Below, piece after piece: positions 17,693-27,269 of a stretch of DNA of 64,000 nucleotides; the stretch's first letter is position 1; every line of letters starts with the position of its first letter. Made by a program: the position numbers and the translations under genes. Below the pieces are notes generated by a model, which worked only from the letters and a program-made list of their open reading frames with translations, did no database searches and was not told where the DNA came from. The DNA is from Candidatus Regiella endosymbiont of Tuberolachnus salignus (GTDB lineage: Bacteria > Pseudomonadota > Gammaproteobacteria > Enterobacterales > Enterobacteriaceae). Location: assembly GCF_964020115.1 (NCBI RefSeq), contig NZ_OZ026542.1, positions 744,001 to 808,000 on the forward strand, written 5' to 3'.

Positions 17693-20056
17693 ATGCCAAC
17701 GCACCTTATACAATGCCAAACCTGGATAGTGCACTTGTCCTCACAGCAGCCAAGCTGGGCGATAAAAAATACCCTCAGTCAATGGGCACGCGTACAGCTG
17801 CCGCCGATCTTGGCAAAGATTTGTGATGAGCAGATTGAAGCTAATCAGTGGTATTCACTGGATAAAGTGGAACTGGATTTAGGGGTCATTACATTACCTG
17901 CTGAGCCACAACAGGTTATTGAGCAGATCGCTACGGCCTTTTCCCAGGCATTAGCTGAGCAATTACAGAACTTTAGGCCAGCGGCGATCATGAAGCGCGA
18001 TGAAAATGCACAAGCGCTCCGTACGTTAGATTATTTTATTAAAACGGGCACGCGACCTTGGTGGGTTTCCAAAGACACCGTGGCACTGACTCAATGCTTG
18101 CTTCGGTTAATTGACCGTACCCCCGCACGGCTTAGAGAAAAATTATGTCACTATCTCGCGCAAGCCGCCACTTTACAGCGCCTCATTGCACAGTGTTCTG
18201 ATGATCAGCTATTAGCCCTCAGTCGACTATTAGCCCAAAACGATCATGTGGAGCTGTGGTGTCAACAAATCAGTGCCCCTTTACACCGTGCTTTTACCCG
18301 AGAACAGTTTGCTGCCATGGCATTAAGAAGCGCTTATTGGCAAGCCATATTAATCACCAGTGAGATGATGAGCCGTGTAAAAATCGATAAGACAGCTTTT
18401 TATAAGCACGTCCTGCTACACCTGGCCACCCATTGTCAGCTCAATTATCATTACCTTTTGGTGAGGCTGTTCACCACGCTCAAGGCGCAAGAAAAAATTG
18501 CCGACCCCTGGCCGATACTGTTACCTGAGCAGCATGGCAGTCCATCAACACGGGAAAAAAATGATGTAAACGCTTTTATAAATGAGGCTATTTATGAACA
18601 ACTGCTCACCCAATTACAAATACTGAGAGCTTTTTGTACAGCCAAAAACAAGCAACCATCTCTCTCTTATACTCACACGCCAATGCTTGATATTGCTCGC
18701 CAAACAGGGCTGATAAGCAAGGTGGATCGCCTTGTCGACATCATCATGGCGAATAAAAAAAGATTTTCTGAACATCCTCAGACGCGAGAAGTGGAACTCA
18801 ATCGCTTTAGGGCGTATTTAAACAAAATAATCCCTCAATTAGGGATCCCTTCATCTGAAACGTTGGCGCATCTGCCTTATCACCGCCTGGTGACGTTGCA
18901 ACAAACGCTGAAGGAACTTGACACTTTTTCACTCATGCGAAAACATCACGTTTTTATTCGTAGCATCATGGAACAGATAAAGCCAAATGTGTCAAATCAA
19001 GTCACACTCAGGCATCAAGAGGGTAAAATCGCGACGCTTATCCCGCTGTTAAGGCAATTATTAAGCCGATTACAGCAAGAAATCACGAAAGCCGAACACC
19101 AATCCACGTCGAGTAAACGCGTTGACAAGGTTCAGCATGAACGCCTGTTACAGGGAACACGGCCAACCCCGTCGATAACAGTCGCCGATTGTGGAATCGG
19201 TCAATCTGAGCAATGCCAAAAGAGTCAGATAGCCTCGTTGATCCCTCACAGCGAGAAAGCGTCGTTAAATGATTTAAAAGAGAAAGTGACAAAGTTGCGT
19301 AAACACTATGGACGCTTATATCGGCAATACCAAGCACTATTAACATTGACGGGGCAAACCGCTACAGTGAAAGCGGCTAAGCACGACGTTGCCAACCTTA
19401 TTTTGAGTACACCGTCCTTGCAACCTGTCACTGCGATGATCAATACGCTCTCTGTGGTGCTAAAAAAACAGCAGCAAGCACATCAAGCGGCGTTAATGCT
19501 CACTAAAACAATAAGCCAATCACTTTTACTGGCAAGAGAAGCGGATATAGATCAACATGAAGATATTTACGTTGATAATGCAGGGCTAGCGCTTTTAGGG
19601 ATTTATTTAAAACCCTTTTTCACCACGGCGCACTTACTGCAAGGAGATCACTTTATTGATCACCTTGCAGCGCGGCGAGCCGCGTTGCTATTACAATACC
19701 TGATGACCTCACAGTCGATATGCTTTGAAGAAACCTTGACGTTTAATAAACTCCTTTGTGGTCTGAATTTACAAGTACCGATTGAGCGCACCATTGAAGT
19801 CAATGTCGCGGAGCAGGCGGCATGTGATCAGCTCTTTGCGCAGGTCAAAACCCAATGGCCGGTGATGACGCACCTATCAAACTCCTATTTGATTCAGCAT
19901 TTTCTTATGCGCCAGGGGGTGATACGAAATCACCCCTATCACTGGCAATTACAAATAGAGCGTACGTCCCACGATGTGTTGATGAAAGGGATCACCTGGC
20001 CTATCAACCTCATTCAATTACCCTGGCTTGACAAACCTATACAAGTGGATTGGTAA
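17693..20056 (+). CDS. Contractile injection system tape measure protein (Afp14-like)
   Basis: This 787-residue protein sets particle length and occupies the tube lumen before firing. The N-terminus (WARVQLPPILAKICDEQ, then WYSLDKVELDLGVITLP) matches the CIS_TMP family. The C-terminus carries the conserved region around NNAGLALLGIYLKPFF-type sequence (VDNAGLALLGIYLKPFFTTA), followed by ...LCGLNLQVPIE. The start codon ATG at 17693 lies 13 bp after the baseplate gene and the gene ends 3 bp before the ATPase start. The middle is helical and variable, as expected for the family. Confidence 0.88.
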   Translation: MPTHLIQCQTWIVHLSSQQPSWAIKNTLSQWARVQLPPILAKICDEQIEANQWYSLDKVELDLGVITLPAEPQQVIEQIATAFSQALAEQLQNFRPAAIMKRDENAQALRTLDYFIKTGTRPWWVSKDTVALTQCLLRLIDRTPARLREKLCHYLAQAATLQRLIAQCSDDQLLALSRLLAQNDHVELWCQQISAPLHRAFTREQFAAMALRSAYWQAILITSEMMSRVKIDKTAFYKHVLLHLATHCQLNYHYLLVRLFTTLKAQEKIADPWPILLPEQHGSPSTREKNDVNAFINEAIYEQLLTQLQILRAFCTAKNKQPSLSYTHTPMLDIARQTGLISKVDRLVDIIMANKKRFSEHPQTREVELNRFRAYLNKIIPQLGIPSSETLAHLPYHRLVTLQQTLKELDTFSLMRKHHVFIRSIMEQIKPNVSNQVTLRHQEGKIATLIPLLRQLLSRLQQEITKAEHQSTSSKRVDKVQHERLLQGTRPTPSITVADCGIGQSEQCQKSQIASLIPHSEKASLNDLKEKVTKLRKHYGRLYRQYQALLTLTGQTATVKAAKHDVANLILSTPSLQPVTAMINTLSVVLKKQQQAHQAALMLTKTISQSLLLAREADIDQHEDIYVDNAGLALLGIYLKPFFTTAHLLQGDHFIDHLAARRAALLLQYLMTSQSICFEETLTFNKLLCGLNLQVPIERTIEVNVAEQAACDQLFAQVKTQWPVMTHLSNSYLIQHFLMRQGVIRNHPYHWQLQIERTSHDVLMKGITWPINLIQLPWLDKPIQVDW

Positions 20057-20058
20057 AA

Positions 20059-22212
20059 ATGCCCCTCTCATTCTTTTCAAGCTCGTTTGAGCATTTGCTC
20101 ACCGAGCTTAAGCGCATGGACGCTTTGATAAAAGCTTATGTAAAACAAGCAATCACAACACAAACGCATGATAATCCCTACCCCGGTTTGCAAGTGACGG
20201 CCCAAGAAGCGCAGGCGTTACTTAATGACACTGTGGGGCTGCCTTTTTGGCATACAGCGTATGCCGACATCGATTCTCCTTTGAGTCAATTCGCTCATGA
20301 ACGCCAGGCGATTGACCAGGCGGTTGAGCAGAGTATTAAAAATCAGATCTCGCTACAGTTAATCGCTTTGCAGCAACGCTTTCAGTTAACACCTCAGGAG
20401 ATTGACATTTTACTTATCTGTTTGACGGTAGAATGGGATGCCCGCTACGCGGTATTTTTCGCTTATCTGCACGATGATGTTAATCAAAAACGACCCACGA
20501 TGGATCTGATTTTAAACCTATTAAGCCAAAGTTGGAGCGAAAAAGGGGCTATAAGACGGTGGCTTTCCCCTACTGCAACGCTGAGGCGTTACGCACTGAT
20601 TGAAATCAACGAGCAAAACGGGGCGTCTTCTCTCAGCCGACCGGTCAATATCAGTGAGCGGATCACTCACTTTCTGCTAGGGCAAGAAGATTTACCGGCG
20701 GCGCTCAGCACAATAGTGTCGATTATGACACCCGATAAATCCTTATCGGCGTTAATATTGCCCGATGCCTTGCGTGATCGCCTCGATAACCTGCTCACAC
20801 AGCACCGTGCTGAGCTTGCGCAGGCAGTGATTTATTTGCAAGGGGGCACTGGCGCGGGTAAACGAACGCTGGCGCAAGCCCTGTGCCATGCGTTAAAGAT
20901 AACGCTAGTGGTGGTTGATTTACCGGCATTGATAAAAAGTCAATCGCAGGAGCGAGTAGCATTGATCTTACGTGAAGCCTATTTGCACAATGCCGCGATT
21001 TACTGGCGTGGCATGCCATCAGTCTTGCAGGCTGATCAACAAGACTGGCGCCAGCCAATCATGGCGGCTTCTAAGGCGTATCGTGGGCTTGTCTTTATGG
21101 ACGGTGAGGCCAACTGGCCCTGGGCACAAACGAGGGTCCCCGAGAAGAGAATACTGACGATAAGCCTGCCGCCCTTAACCACACTGCAAAGGCAGGACTT
21201 ATGGCAACGCGCGTTACCCCACCTTGATCAAAACACGGTCATAGACGTAGCGACGCGCTTTCGCTTTTCGCCTCGCCAAATTTTTTCAGCCGCACAGCTG
21301 GCTAAACAAGTTAGCCACGGGGATAATCCCCGTGATCTCAGCATCGATGACGTCTTTCATGCCTGCAAGTTACAAACCACACAGGCACTTTCAACCTTGG
21401 CACGTCCTTGTCAACCCAGTGTCCAGTGTCCCGAGATAATCTTACCTCTGTCTTGCCGGCAACAACTTGATGAATTGCTCCATCATGTTCAGTACGCCAC
21501 CACCGTGTATGAACATTGGGGATTTGCTCGTCAGCTCACACGTGGGAAAGGATTAAGCGCGTTATTTTCCGGCCCCCCGGGAACAGGCAAAACCCTGGCG
21601 GCCGAAGTTGTCGCCGCTCGCTTGAAATTAACACTGTATAAAATTGATCTCTCCTCGATAGTCAGCAAGTACATTGGTGAAACCGAAAAAAATTTAGAGC
21701 AACTCTTTCTAGAAGCCGAAGCCCACCAGGGGATCCTCTTTTTTGATGAAGCGGACGCGTTATTTGGCAAGCGTAGTGAGGTGCAAAACGCCCATGACCG
21801 CTATGCGAATAGGGAGACCAGCTATCTCTTACAAAAAATCGAGGACTACCCGGGGATCGTTATTTTAGCCACCAATTTCAAACATAACATCGATGAGGCC
21901 TTTGTGCGCCGGTTGCAATTTTGTATCGATTTTCCTTTTCCGACTGCCGAGGAACGCCTGCAGATTTGGCAAGGGATTTGGCCCAAAGAAACCCCCCTTA
22001 GCACCGACATTAATTTCTCTACCTTGGCGACCCTTGAGATTGTGGGCGGTCATATTAAAAATATCGCCTTGGCGGCCGCGTTTAAAGCCGCCAGTACTCC
22101 CTCCACACCAAAAGGCGCTCAGGTGACCCTGACCCATATTAAAGCAGCGGCGCAAGGTGAGTTTAAAAAAATAGGCAAAATCATCCATCCAGAACAATGG
22201 GCTTCCCTATGA
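20059..22212 (+). CDS. AAA+ ATPase of the eCIS (Afp15/Pvc15-like)
   Basis: This 717-residue cytoplasmic ATPase is needed for assembly of Afp/PVC-type particles, possibly through loading of cargo or tape measure. Two nucleotide-binding modules are visible. The first Walker A is near residues 260-270 (GGTGAGKRT). The second and canonical module is near 503-560, with SGPPGTGKT and Walker B ILFFDEADALFGKRSEV, followed by RRLQF with a likely arginine finger. The ATG at 20059 is preferred over the TTG at 20050. Its TGA overlaps the next start as ATGA. Confidence 0.92.
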   Translation: MPLSFFSSSFEHLLTELKRMDALIKAYVKQAITTQTHDNPYPGLQVTAQEAQALLNDTVGLPFWHTAYADIDSPLSQFAHERQAIDQAVEQSIKNQISLQLIALQQRFQLTPQEIDILLICLTVEWDARYAVFFAYLHDDVNQKRPTMDLILNLLSQSWSEKGAIRRWLSPTATLRRYALIEINEQNGASSLSRPVNISERITHFLLGQEDLPAALSTIVSIMTPDKSLSALILPDALRDRLDNLLTQHRAELAQAVIYLQGGTGAGKRTLAQALCHALKITLVVVDLPALIKSQSQERVALILREAYLHNAAIYWRGMPSVLQADQQDWRQPIMAASKAYRGLVFMDGEANWPWAQTRVPEKRILTISLPPLTTLQRQDLWQRALPHLDQNTVIDVATRFRFSPRQIFSAAQLAKQVSHGDNPRDLSIDDVFHACKLQTTQALSTLARPCQPSVQCPEIILPLSCRQQLDELLHHVQYATTVYEHWGFARQLTRGKGLSALFSGPPGTGKTLAAEVVAARLKLTLYKIDLSSIVSKYIGETEKNLEQLFLEAEAHQGILFFDEADALFGKRSEVQNAHDRYANRETSYLLQKIEDYPGIVILATNFKHNIDEAFVRRLQFCIDFPFPTAEERLQIWQGIWPKETPLSTDINFSTLATLEIVGGHIKNIALAAAFKAASTPSTPKGAQVTLTHIKAAAQGEFKKIGKIIHPEQWASL

Positions 22213-22832
22213 TAAATGACCTCAATGACACACTCGCTGCCTTACTCGAGCAAGAACTCGCGTTGAAAGATTCAGGGATTAACGTTGTCTTTGCCGCGCC
22301 TGATACACGCTTTTTTCAAAAAATCACCCCGCCACTGATTGCTATCTTTCTTTATGATATTCGAGAAAATCTGGCGTTAAGGGTGAGTGAGCCTTTTGCC
22401 CAGCAAAAAACGGCGGGGGTTGACACCACCTCCGTCATCCGTTCACCGGTTTCTATCGATTATTCGTATCTGATTACGGCCTGGGGCAGCAACGGTAGTG
22501 AGACGGCGCCGGATAAAGACCAGCATGACATGCTAAGCCGTGTGCTTCATGCCTTATTACGCCATCCCATCTGGCCTGCTGCACGATTAAAAGGGCAGTT
22601 AGCGGCGCATCCTCTGCCGCGCGCCTTTGTCGCACAACCTGGCCATTCACACAATATGGCCGAGTTTTGGAGTGCCATGGGCGGGCACCCCAGAGCAGTA
22701 CTGCATTACACGGTAACCGCTCCTCTACATGCACACGCCCCGATAGAAAACATCCCCGTGGTGAAAGTGGTCTCGCATCAGGCGAGCGAGAAACAAAAGC
22801 GTAACATAACATGGCCTACTAATCCGACTTGA
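22209..22832 (+). CDS. Tail terminator / cap protein (Afp16/Pvc16-like, DUF4255)
   Basis: This ~207-residue protein caps the distal end of tube and sheath. The family signature is the N-terminal MINDLNDTLAALLEQELAL, followed by PLIAIFLYDIRENLALR and VDYSYLITAW-type sequence (VSIDYSYLITAWG). ATG overlaps the ATPase stop as ATGA, which supports the start at 22209 rather than the upstream ATG at 22197. It is the last structural gene of the locus, as in Afp and PVC. Confidence 0.9.
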   Translation: MINDLNDTLAALLEQELALKDSGINVVFAAPDTRFFQKITPPLIAIFLYDIRENLALRVSEPFAQQKTAGVDTTSVIRSPVSIDYSYLITAWGSNGSETAPDKDQHDMLSRVLHALLRHPIWPAARLKGQLAAHPLPRAFVAQPGHSHNMAEFWSAMGGHPRAVLHYTVTAPLHAHAPIENIPVVKVVSHQASEKQKRNITWPTNPT

Positions 22833-22888
22833 CACAGATAAACAAACGATTTTCCTAACCATGCAATCCTTATCGGAAGGAGCACATT

Positions 22889-24091
22889 ATGGCAACGAAT
22901 GAACATAAAACTTTTCAACAGGCGACTGCGCATAAACAGCCGCGCTTCCCACGAGCAGCCAATCGAATGCAGCATGCCTCTTCCCCTGCATTTCATCCCA
23001 CTATTCCCTTGCAATTCCAGCGGAACCCACAGAACGTATTAGCGGCACAAAGCCTGATAGGTAATCGTGCTGTTGTACAGTTATTGCGCCAACAGCCGAG
23101 CCGAGACACGCAAACCACCAACAACACGCGTTTACCGGAGCCACTGAAAACCAATATGGAATCCCTCTCCGGCATCGATTTGAGTGAGGTGCAGGTACAT
23201 TATCACTCGGAAAAACCTGCACAACTCCAGGCATTAGCCTATGCGCAAGCAGAGCACATCTATCTAGGGGCTGGACAAGAACGGCATTTGCCGCATGAGG
23301 CCTGGCATGTGGTGCAACAAAAGCAAGGGAGAGTGAAACCGACACTACAGATGAAAAATGGTATTTCTGTTAATGATAATCCTGCTTTGGAAAAAGAAGC
23401 AACACAGTGGGGGGAAAAAGCAATTCAGCGAAAATATGACGCTACTGCGCCATGTCCATTCAAGAAAGTCACAAAAGAATCTCAGGCAGTACAATGCGTA
23501 ACAGGAAAAAATCCGAAATCAGTAACTGTGAAAAATAACGATGATCCACTTGAGGTTAAAATTAAACAGACTGAATTTCTCAAAGAAGGCACAATATTGT
23601 ATAAATGTACAAGATTTGAAGATTATAGTGTTGATAAGGCACTTCAAGGAGACATCAACAATATCCGAGGATTGGCTAAAGACAAACCAAAGAAAGGCGA
23701 TAGGGATTGGGTTGGTCAATATTTTGCGCTCGATAAGGAAATAGCTAAAGGGTACGGTGCGGAATATCTGGAGGACTCGGAAGGAACTGGAACAGTTTAC
23801 CTACAAGTTGCAACAGTGAAAAAAAACATCCCTCTTCTTATTATGGAAAATAATGAGTATGGATCTGGAGATATCACCGGGAGAGCAAAAGCAAATCTAA
23901 TGAAAGAATATTTGAATCTTTATCCAAATGAGCCACTGATACACACACTCAGTGACTTTAATTATGCCCTTCAATTTCCTCATGATCAGGAAGGAGGTAA
24001 AGAAGTGATCATGACTAGAGATTTATTGAAAAATCTGTTATTTAAAGAACCCGTGACGATAAAATATAAAAACTATTCTCTAAAGGATTGA
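22889..24091 (+). CDS. eCIS-associated effector: DUF4157 leader with putative ADP-ribosyltransferase-like C-terminus
   Basis: This 400-residue protein is probably cargo of the particle. The N-terminal part contains LIGNRAVVQLLR and, at ~85-165, a DUF4157 domain with LSGIDLSEVQVHYHS and the zinc-type motif HEAWH (HExxH). DUF4157 proteins are strongly associated with eCIS loci. The C-terminal ~195 residues differ in style and are more AT-rich. They show LYKCTR, DWVGQYFALDKEIAKGYG and a late Glu in GGKEVIMTRDLL, an order reminiscent of the R-[ST/A]-E layout of ADP-ribosyltransferase toxins. That enzymatic call is tentative. The ribosome-binding site is GGAAGGAG. It directly follows the terminator gene. 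Confidence 0.72.
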   Translation: MATNEHKTFQQATAHKQPRFPRAANRMQHASSPAFHPTIPLQFQRNPQNVLAAQSLIGNRAVVQLLRQQPSRDTQTTNNTRLPEPLKTNMESLSGIDLSEVQVHYHSEKPAQLQALAYAQAEHIYLGAGQERHLPHEAWHVVQQKQGRVKPTLQMKNGISVNDNPALEKEATQWGEKAIQRKYDATAPCPFKKVTKESQAVQCVTGKNPKSVTVKNNDDPLEVKIKQTEFLKEGTILYKCTRFEDYSVDKALQGDINNIRGLAKDKPKKGDRDWVGQYFALDKEIAKGYGAEYLEDSEGTGTVYLQVATVKKNIPLLIMENNEYGSGDITGRAKANLMKEYLNLYPNEPLIHTLSDFNYALQFPHDQEGGKEVIMTRDLLKNLLFKEPVTIKYKNYSLKD

Positions 24092-24284
24092 ATGAACATA
24101 CTATTGGATTTTATTTCAGCAGGCTTTAATTAATATTTTAGAGAAAAATAAAGAAGCATTTTAAAATGAATTGAATTCATTAATTGAAATCGAAAGAGCA
24201 GCCGTGTCCGTTGAAAGAATGAGCTTAAAACGTGAACCACAAGACCTTTTAGAGGGTATAGCAAAAAAATCAAACAACGAATAA
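24092..24284 (+). pseudogene. Broken small gene coupled to the effector (possible immunity/accessory gene)
   Basis: An ATG one base after the effector stop opens a frame (MNILLDFISAGFN) that ends quickly. A shift of frame reveals a continuous stretch (FQQALINILEKNKEAF, one in-frame TAA, then NELNSLIEIERAAVSVERMS and KREPQDLLEGIAKKSNNE) ending with TAA at 24284. The helical, charged composition and coupled start suggest a real former gene of ~65 residues. Its family is not recognised. Position after a toxin suggests an immunity or chaperone protein, but this is inference. Confidence 0.5.
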
Positions 24285-24418
24285 CCTTGAAACACTTCGT
24301 GTTTTCTAATTTAACTCAGCGTAGTAAATTTGTACTTCATATTTCTACTCAATTATCTGCACAAGCAACATATCATTTTTTAATGCTCATTAGCGCCATA
24401 ACTTATGAGTAAACCACT

Positions 24419-25243
24419 ATGAATATCAATTTTAACACTTACCGATCATTGAGAAGACCTGACAAAGGTTACAATGACCGCATTCGCTTTCTGGTGATGC
24501 ATTACACTGCGGCTAATTTTTCAGCTTCCGTAAACAGCTTAACGGGTGGAGCAGCCAGTGCGCACTATCTTGTCCCCGACCCAACGGATCCTTCGTATAT
24601 CGCTGCCGGTTTTAAGGATCAACAAATTTTTAACCTGGTGGATGAAAAAAACCGTGCTTGGCATGCCGGCGTCAGCACCTGGGGAAATCGCACCAACCTT
24701 AACGATAGCGCGATTGGGATCGAGATAGTGAATCAGGCGACGGATGTACAAGGTGTATTCACCTTTCCGCCTTTTAATGACCGCCAAATAGAGGCAGTGA
24801 AAACATTATCCTTGGATATTCTCCAACGCTACTCTGACATCTCTCCCACTCACGTGGTTGGTCATGCTGATATTGCGGTGGGACGTAAAAGTGACCCTGG
24901 TGCTGCGTTTCCCTGGAAAACACTCTTTGATGCGGGTGTAGGCGCATGGTATGATGAGGAAATAAAATCTGCTTATATGGAGCAGTTCACTACAACCCCA
25001 TTAACTCAGGCTGACGCGTTGATCCGTTTTAAAAAATACGGTTATGATACCAGTGGCGCCGCGACTGATTCAGCTGTCTATAAAAAACTTGTCCGTGCCT
25101 TTCAACTGCATTTTCGTCAAAGCCGCTATGATGGCGAACTCGATACAGAAACGAGTGCTGTATTAGCGGCATTAGTGAAAAAGTATTTCAATTATCCGGC
25201 AGAAAACCCAACCACCGCCCAGAATACCGGCAGTGTCATTTAG
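24419..25243 (+). CDS. N-acetylmuramoyl-L-alanine amidase, AmiD-like, with peptidoglycan-binding domain
   Basis: This 274-residue zinc amidase should cleave the amide bond between N-acetylmuramic acid and the stem peptide. The Amidase_2 fold is shown by VMHYTAANF (zinc ligand His28), AIGIEIVNQA, and VVGHADIAVGRKSDPGAAFPW carrying the second His and the Asp ligand. Residues ~195-255 form a PG_binding_1-like domain (LIRFKKYGYD, then VRAFQLHFRQ). E. coli AmiD is a lipoprotein, but here no signal peptide or lipobox is visible. The protein may act as a lysin for particle release or in recycling; its place after the eCIS effector makes the first idea attractive but unproven. Confidence 0.85.
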   Translation: MNINFNTYRSLRRPDKGYNDRIRFLVMHYTAANFSASVNSLTGGAASAHYLVPDPTDPSYIAAGFKDQQIFNLVDEKNRAWHAGVSTWGNRTNLNDSAIGIEIVNQATDVQGVFTFPPFNDRQIEAVKTLSLDILQRYSDISPTHVVGHADIAVGRKSDPGAAFPWKTLFDAGVGAWYDEEIKSAYMEQFTTTPLTQADALIRFKKYGYDTSGAATDSAVYKKLVRAFQLHFRQSRYDGELDTETSAVLAALVKKYFNYPAENPTTAQNTGSVI

Positions 25244-25535
25244 CAACCACTCAGCAAAATCTCTGATTTGTTTGACATTATCATGAACTGACGGCAGATC
25301 ATCTTAGAATCATTACGAATAAACTCGGCTTAACGGAAAATAGTTTGTTCAGTAGTTAAAGTAATCTTAGATAATGCTTCATATTGGATACCGAACAATT
25401 CATTTTCTATAGATAAATTATATCTTAAAGTTTATCGTGACATTGTTTGGGTTCATTCATTAGCCTTCTATTAAATTTTGTTCGATAGTGCTAAATTGGA
25501 ACTCTACCTAAGGTCATTACTTTTTTTATACATCG

Positions 25536-25948
25536 TTAACAAATGAATTGCGTATCTGAAATACCATCAATTTTCTCGTCAGTGTTCATGTCTTCGCTAA
25601 ATAACACTCTGCAACTTGCAACTTTTGCACTAGCAAGCACGATAGCATCGTAAAACGCGACACGGCGAGTTTGGTGTAAGTCGATTCCGGCACGAATGAT
25701 AACTGGAGTCACTTGAATTACTTCAAACTGTTCTTATAAATCGAGCTGTGCCCTAATGTATTGCGGAGAAAGCTTGAGTTTTTTAGAGCAACATTGCAAT
25801 ATTCCTGAAGTACTTGGGTGGAAAGTACGCCACTTGCGTCTTCATAAAGCTGTTTAAGCAAGGAAAGTGCTGCTTTCTGCTTCTCCGGAGCGTCACTGGC
25901 CTCAGCGTAAACAAGGATGTTGGTGTCAATAAAGCTGCGATTTGCCAT
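25536..25948 (-). pseudogene. PIN-domain toxin pseudogene (VapC-like)
   Basis: From ATG at 25948 the frame reads MANRSFIDTNILVYAEASD, the PIN-domain start with its catalytic Asp in IDTN. A frameshift after VALK switches to a frame that continues KLSPQYIRAQLDL, an in-frame stop, EQFEVIQVTPVIIRAGIDL and VAFYDAIVLASAKVASC, then VLFSEDMNTDEKIDG, a typical PIN C-terminus. The frameshift plus the stop mean the RNase is inactive. The gene follows its former antitoxin by 4 bp. Confidence 0.82.
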
Positions 25949-25952
25949 ACGA

Positions 25953-26177
25953 TTAACGCTCATTGGCTTCGTCGCGATTAAATTGCCAACCATCAAGCTT
26001 GGCGGATGACTGCAAACAGCGAGCCTCAAACTGTGTCCATTGCTGATTACGGCAGGCGCTACCTGCTAACTGTTCCAGGTAGTCACGTACAAGCTGGTTA
26101 AGGCTTTTACCCATTTTTTGAGCTGCGTCACGCGCCCGCTGCGCAACTTATTTGTCTACAGAAAGAGTGATATTCAC
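25953..26177 (-). pseudogene. Antitoxin pseudogene partnered with the PIN toxin
   Basis: A GTG at 26177 preceded by GGAG starts VNITLSVDK, then an in-frame TAA, then VAQRARDAAQKMGKSLNQLV and RDYLEQLAGS, ending at 25953. The pattern is a ribbon-helix-helix antitoxin of the kind paired with VapC toxins, where the stop probably replaced a Gln or Glu codon. The gene stops just before the toxin start. The pair is dead. Confidence 0.7.
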
Positions 26178-26195
26178 GGCTGATCTCCATTAATT

Positions 26196-27269
26196 TAGGA
26201 CTTACGCAATTTTCACCTAAAATAGAATAAAGATTCTGTAGGGTGTCACAAATGAAACCAAGCCGCTTAAACTACTGCCAGTATCTGATGGTAAGCCAGA
26301 TAAATTACACCTTGACGAATTTTGCTGATCACAGGCAAGACATGAGTCACGATGCGATTACCCGCTATTTGCGAAACGACCACGTAACTGGGAGCGCTTT
26401 GTGGACGCAAGTAAGGGACAATATGGAGTTGTCTCCAGACGGCTATGTTGTGTTCGACGACACAGTACTAGACAAAAACTTTTCGCACCAGATTGAATTG
26501 GTACAACGTCAATACAGTGGTAACGCACACCGCGTCATCGAAGGCATCGGCGTCGTAAATTGTGTACGTCAATCCCAGCACGGAACAATTTTGGGTCATT
26601 GATTTTCGTATTTACCCTCCTGATGGTGATGGCAAATCTAAACTCGACCCTGTACAGGATATGCTAAACAACGTAGTACGGCATAAGTGCCTACCCTTTG
26701 CCGCCGTGTTGATGGATACAGGGCACGCCACTAAGAAGATGAGGCTATTTATCGAATCGTTGCACCGATGTGACTACTGTCCACTGAAAAACAATCGTTT
26801 GGTGGATGATTCAGGCGGGGTAAATCCTTATCGTCACGTGGATCCTCTCGCCTGGAACGAAGATGAACTGACCCAAGGAAAGACGATCAAGATCAAAGAT
26901 TTTGCAAAAATGCATAAGGGGCAAGTGTTCCGGGTTGTGGTGTCTACACACCGCACGGATTTTGTCGCCACTTACGACCTTTCTCAGGATCCTACCTCGG
27001 GCACACACCCAGTGTGTGGCTGGCGATGGAAGATTGAGCAGTTTCACCGTGAAGCAAAACAACTCACTGGACTCGAAAAATGCCAATGTCGCCATGCTCG
27101 GATCCAACGCAATCATATTGCGTGCGCTTTTCTAGTCTGGGCTCGATTGGCTCAAATTGCTCGAAGTACAAGCAAAACGCTTTATCGTATTAAGCAGGGG
27201 TTGCTCGATGATTATCTTTGTTAGCAGCTCAAAAAACCTTCGATTATTATGCTATTTGCGTAAGTCCTA
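26196..27269 (+). mobile_element. IS701/IS4-like insertion sequence with frameshifted transposase
   Basis: A 14-bp terminal sequence (TAGGACTTACGCAA) at 26196-26209 occurs as a perfect inverted copy at 27256-27269, bounding a ~1.07-kb element with one transposase. AATT-rich flanks make the exact target duplication unclear. It inserted just upstream of the antitoxin pseudogene. Confidence 0.85.
26243..27224 (+). pseudogene. DDE transposase of the IS701/IS4-like element, frameshifted
   Basis: Two overlapping frames make one transposase of ~320 residues. The first (26243-26602) has VVFDDTVLDKNFSHQIELV, with an Asp pair typical of the first catalytic Asp region. The second runs from ~26562 to 27224 with AVLMDTGHATKKMRLFIESL and WRWKIEQFHREAKQLTGLEK, the last holding the catalytic Glu in the Y/F-HREAKQ motif. 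A one-base shift at ~26560 is required. No standard slippery run is obvious, so a mutation is more likely than programmed frameshifting. Confidence 0.8.
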
